Part shown: positions 63,024-64,000 of the stretch, piece by piece
Layout of the letters: each line of letters begins with the position of its first letter
Position numbering within the stretch: the first letter of the stretch is position 1
Assembly (NCBI GenBank): GCA_902826815.1
Contig: CADEGF010000027.1
Coordinates: forward strand, 21,525 to 85,524
Reading direction: 5' to 3'
DNA length: 64,000 bases
Source of the DNA: an uncultured Mycobacteriaceae bacterium
Lineage (GTDB): Bacteria > Actinomycetota > Actinomycetes > Mycobacteriales > Mycobacteriaceae
Notes under the pieces: model-generated
Seen by the model: only the letters and a program-made list of their open reading frames with translations
The model's database searches: none
Told to the model about the DNA's origin: nothing
Translations under genes and position numbers: made by a program

Positions 63024-63934
63024 TGGCAGACCAGACGCTCGCTATCGACATCGGCGGCACGAAGATCGCCGTCGGCCTCGTCGGCGACGACGGCCGGCTC
63101 GGACATCACGCGCAACTGCCGACGCCCGACGATGATGCCGAGGCCATCTGGGCGGTGGTCGACTCACTGGTCACCGAGGCGCTCGCTGTCGCGGGAGGTG
63201 ATGTCCGCGGTGCAGGCATCGCGTCGGCGGGTCCGATCGACCTAGCGTCGGGAACCGTCAGCCCGATCAATATCACTGCGTGGCAACGCTTTCCGATCGT
63301 CGACCGGGTCGCCGAGCTGGTCGGCGCCCCGGTGCGGCTCGGCGGAGACGGCCTGTGCATGGCGATGGGTGAGCGCTGGCAGGGCGCGGGCCGCGGCGCG
63401 CAGTTCATGCTCGGCATGGTGGTGTCGACGGGGATCGGCGGCGGGTTGGTGCTCGACGGCGCGCCCTACGACGGCCGCACCGGCAACGCGGGGCACGTCG
63501 GCCATGTCGTCGTCGACCCGGACGGGGCACCGTGCACCTGCGGCGGCCGAGGATGTGTTGAAACGATCGCGTCGGGACCGAACATGACGCGGTGGGCCCG
63601 CGAGAACGGCTGGAACGGCCCGCCGAAGGCCGATGCCAAGGAGCTCGCCGGCGCTGCCAACGTGGGGGACCCGTTGGCGCTCAAGGCGTTCAGGCGTGGC
63701 GCGACGGCAGTCGCGGCGATGATCGCATCGGTCGGCGCCGTCTGCGATCTGGATCGCGTCGTCATCGGCGGGGGAGTGTCGAAGTCGGGTGCGCTGCTGT
63801 TCGACCCGTTGCGAGAGGCACTGGCAGTGCACGCAGGCCTTAACTTCCTGCACGACCTGCGGGTGGTGCGCGCCGAACTAGGCGGCGACGCAGGCCTCGT
63901 CGGCGCCGCCGCACTGGTGATTTCGGCGCGCTGA
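63023..63934 (+). CDS. ROK-family sugar kinase
   Basis: 303 residues. ATP motif LAIDIGGTKIAVGLVGDD at the start, GTG-type loop VVSTGIGGGLVLDG, and the ROK zinc signature GHVGHVVVDPDG then CTCGGRGCVETIASG. Typically phosphorylates glucose, mannose or N-acetyl sugars. Coupled to an alpha-mannosidase, phosphorylation of freed mannose is a reasonable inference. ATG 63023. Last gene of the operon; rplJ is expected beyond the right edge. Confidence 0.92.
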   Translation: MADQTLAIDIGGTKIAVGLVGDDGRLGHHAQLPTPDDDAEAIWAVVDSLVTEALAVAGGDVRGAGIASAGPIDLASGTVSPINITAWQRFPIVDRVAELVGAPVRLGGDGLCMAMGERWQGAGRGAQFMLGMVVSTGIGGGLVLDGAPYDGRTGNAGHVGHVVVDPDGAPCTCGGRGCVETIASGPNMTRWARENGWNGPPKADAKELAGAANVGDPLALKAFRRGATAVAAMIASVGAVCDLDRVVIGGGVSKSGALLFDPLREALAVHAGLNFLHDLRVVRAELGGDAGLVGAAALVISAR

Positions 63935-64000
63935 CGTGCGCCCAGCGGGCTGTTGCGAAATGGCATGTCGTGTTGACGGTCTGATGTGTTGTTCGTGGAG
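63935..64000. other. Right-edge intergenic sequence
   Basis: 66 bases after the ROK kinase stop. No feature can be identified before the window ends. Confidence 0.5.

Overview
The window is high-GC actinobacterial DNA from a Mycolicibacterium-like mycobacterium. The hadABC dehydratase genes, a run of methoxy/cyclopropane mycolic acid synthase genes and an mmaA4 with the diagnostic Leu-Lys-Pro-Gly-Ala-Ala-Ala tail place it among mycolate makers. Core genes follow the order known from Mycobacterium tuberculosis (recB-recC, echA3, glyoxalase-II-like MBL, tRNA-Thr/tRNA-Met, rpmG, hadABC, tRNA-Trp, secE-nusG, rplK-rplA, mmaA cluster, lipG, ABC1 kinase, GH38 mannosidase, small fabD2-labelled gene, ROK kinase). 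Lineage-specific blocks are inserted between them.

Layout. 1-4922: recB (cut by the window edge) and recC, minus strand. 5113-23202: accessory block with a Tat lipoprotein related to intradiol dioxygenases, an F420-type reductase, an L,D-transpeptidase, a FAD monooxygenase, a receptor serine/threonine kinase with a duplicated cysteine-rich ectodomain, cspA, a large membrane patatin, a DUF3060 protein, CorA, three GAF-ANTAR regulators, an acyl-AMP/CoA ligase and a TetR. 23212-32286: echA3, a repeat-rich membrane protein, a LuxR-type ATPase regulator, a DUF2235 protein without its nucleophile serine, a DUF2510/DUF4352 surface protein, an MBL hydrolase and a NYN-LOTUS protein. 32527-37191: tRNAs, rpmG, hadABC, secE, nusG, rplK, rplA.

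37201-42194: a VanX-like peptidase, an ECF sigma factor with its DGPF partner, and a FadD32-like acyl-AMP ligase. This segment is bracketed by two inverted copies of one 60-bp palindromic element, at the point where M. tuberculosis has rplA directly next to mmaA4. 42217-47295: an mma operon with three methyltransferases (no mmaA1), lipG and an ABC1 kinase. 47502-56902: MFS transporter, MpaB-type oxygenase with divergent TetR, amidase, methionine aminopeptidase with divergent XRE regulator, a second LipG-like hydrolase and two DinB proteins divergent from a WYL regulator. 57202-63934: a small unknown gene and an operon of endonuclease/phosphatase-fold protein, GH38 alpha-mannosidase, a SurA-like small protein and a ROK sugar kinase.

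Functional themes are envelope lipid building (HadABC elongation dehydratases, mma modification, acyl-AMP ligases), translation and transcription (nusG, ribosomal proteins, tRNAs) and many local regulator-target pairs whose palindromic operators can be read in the divergent promoters. No insertion sequence, phage gene or CRISPR array was seen.
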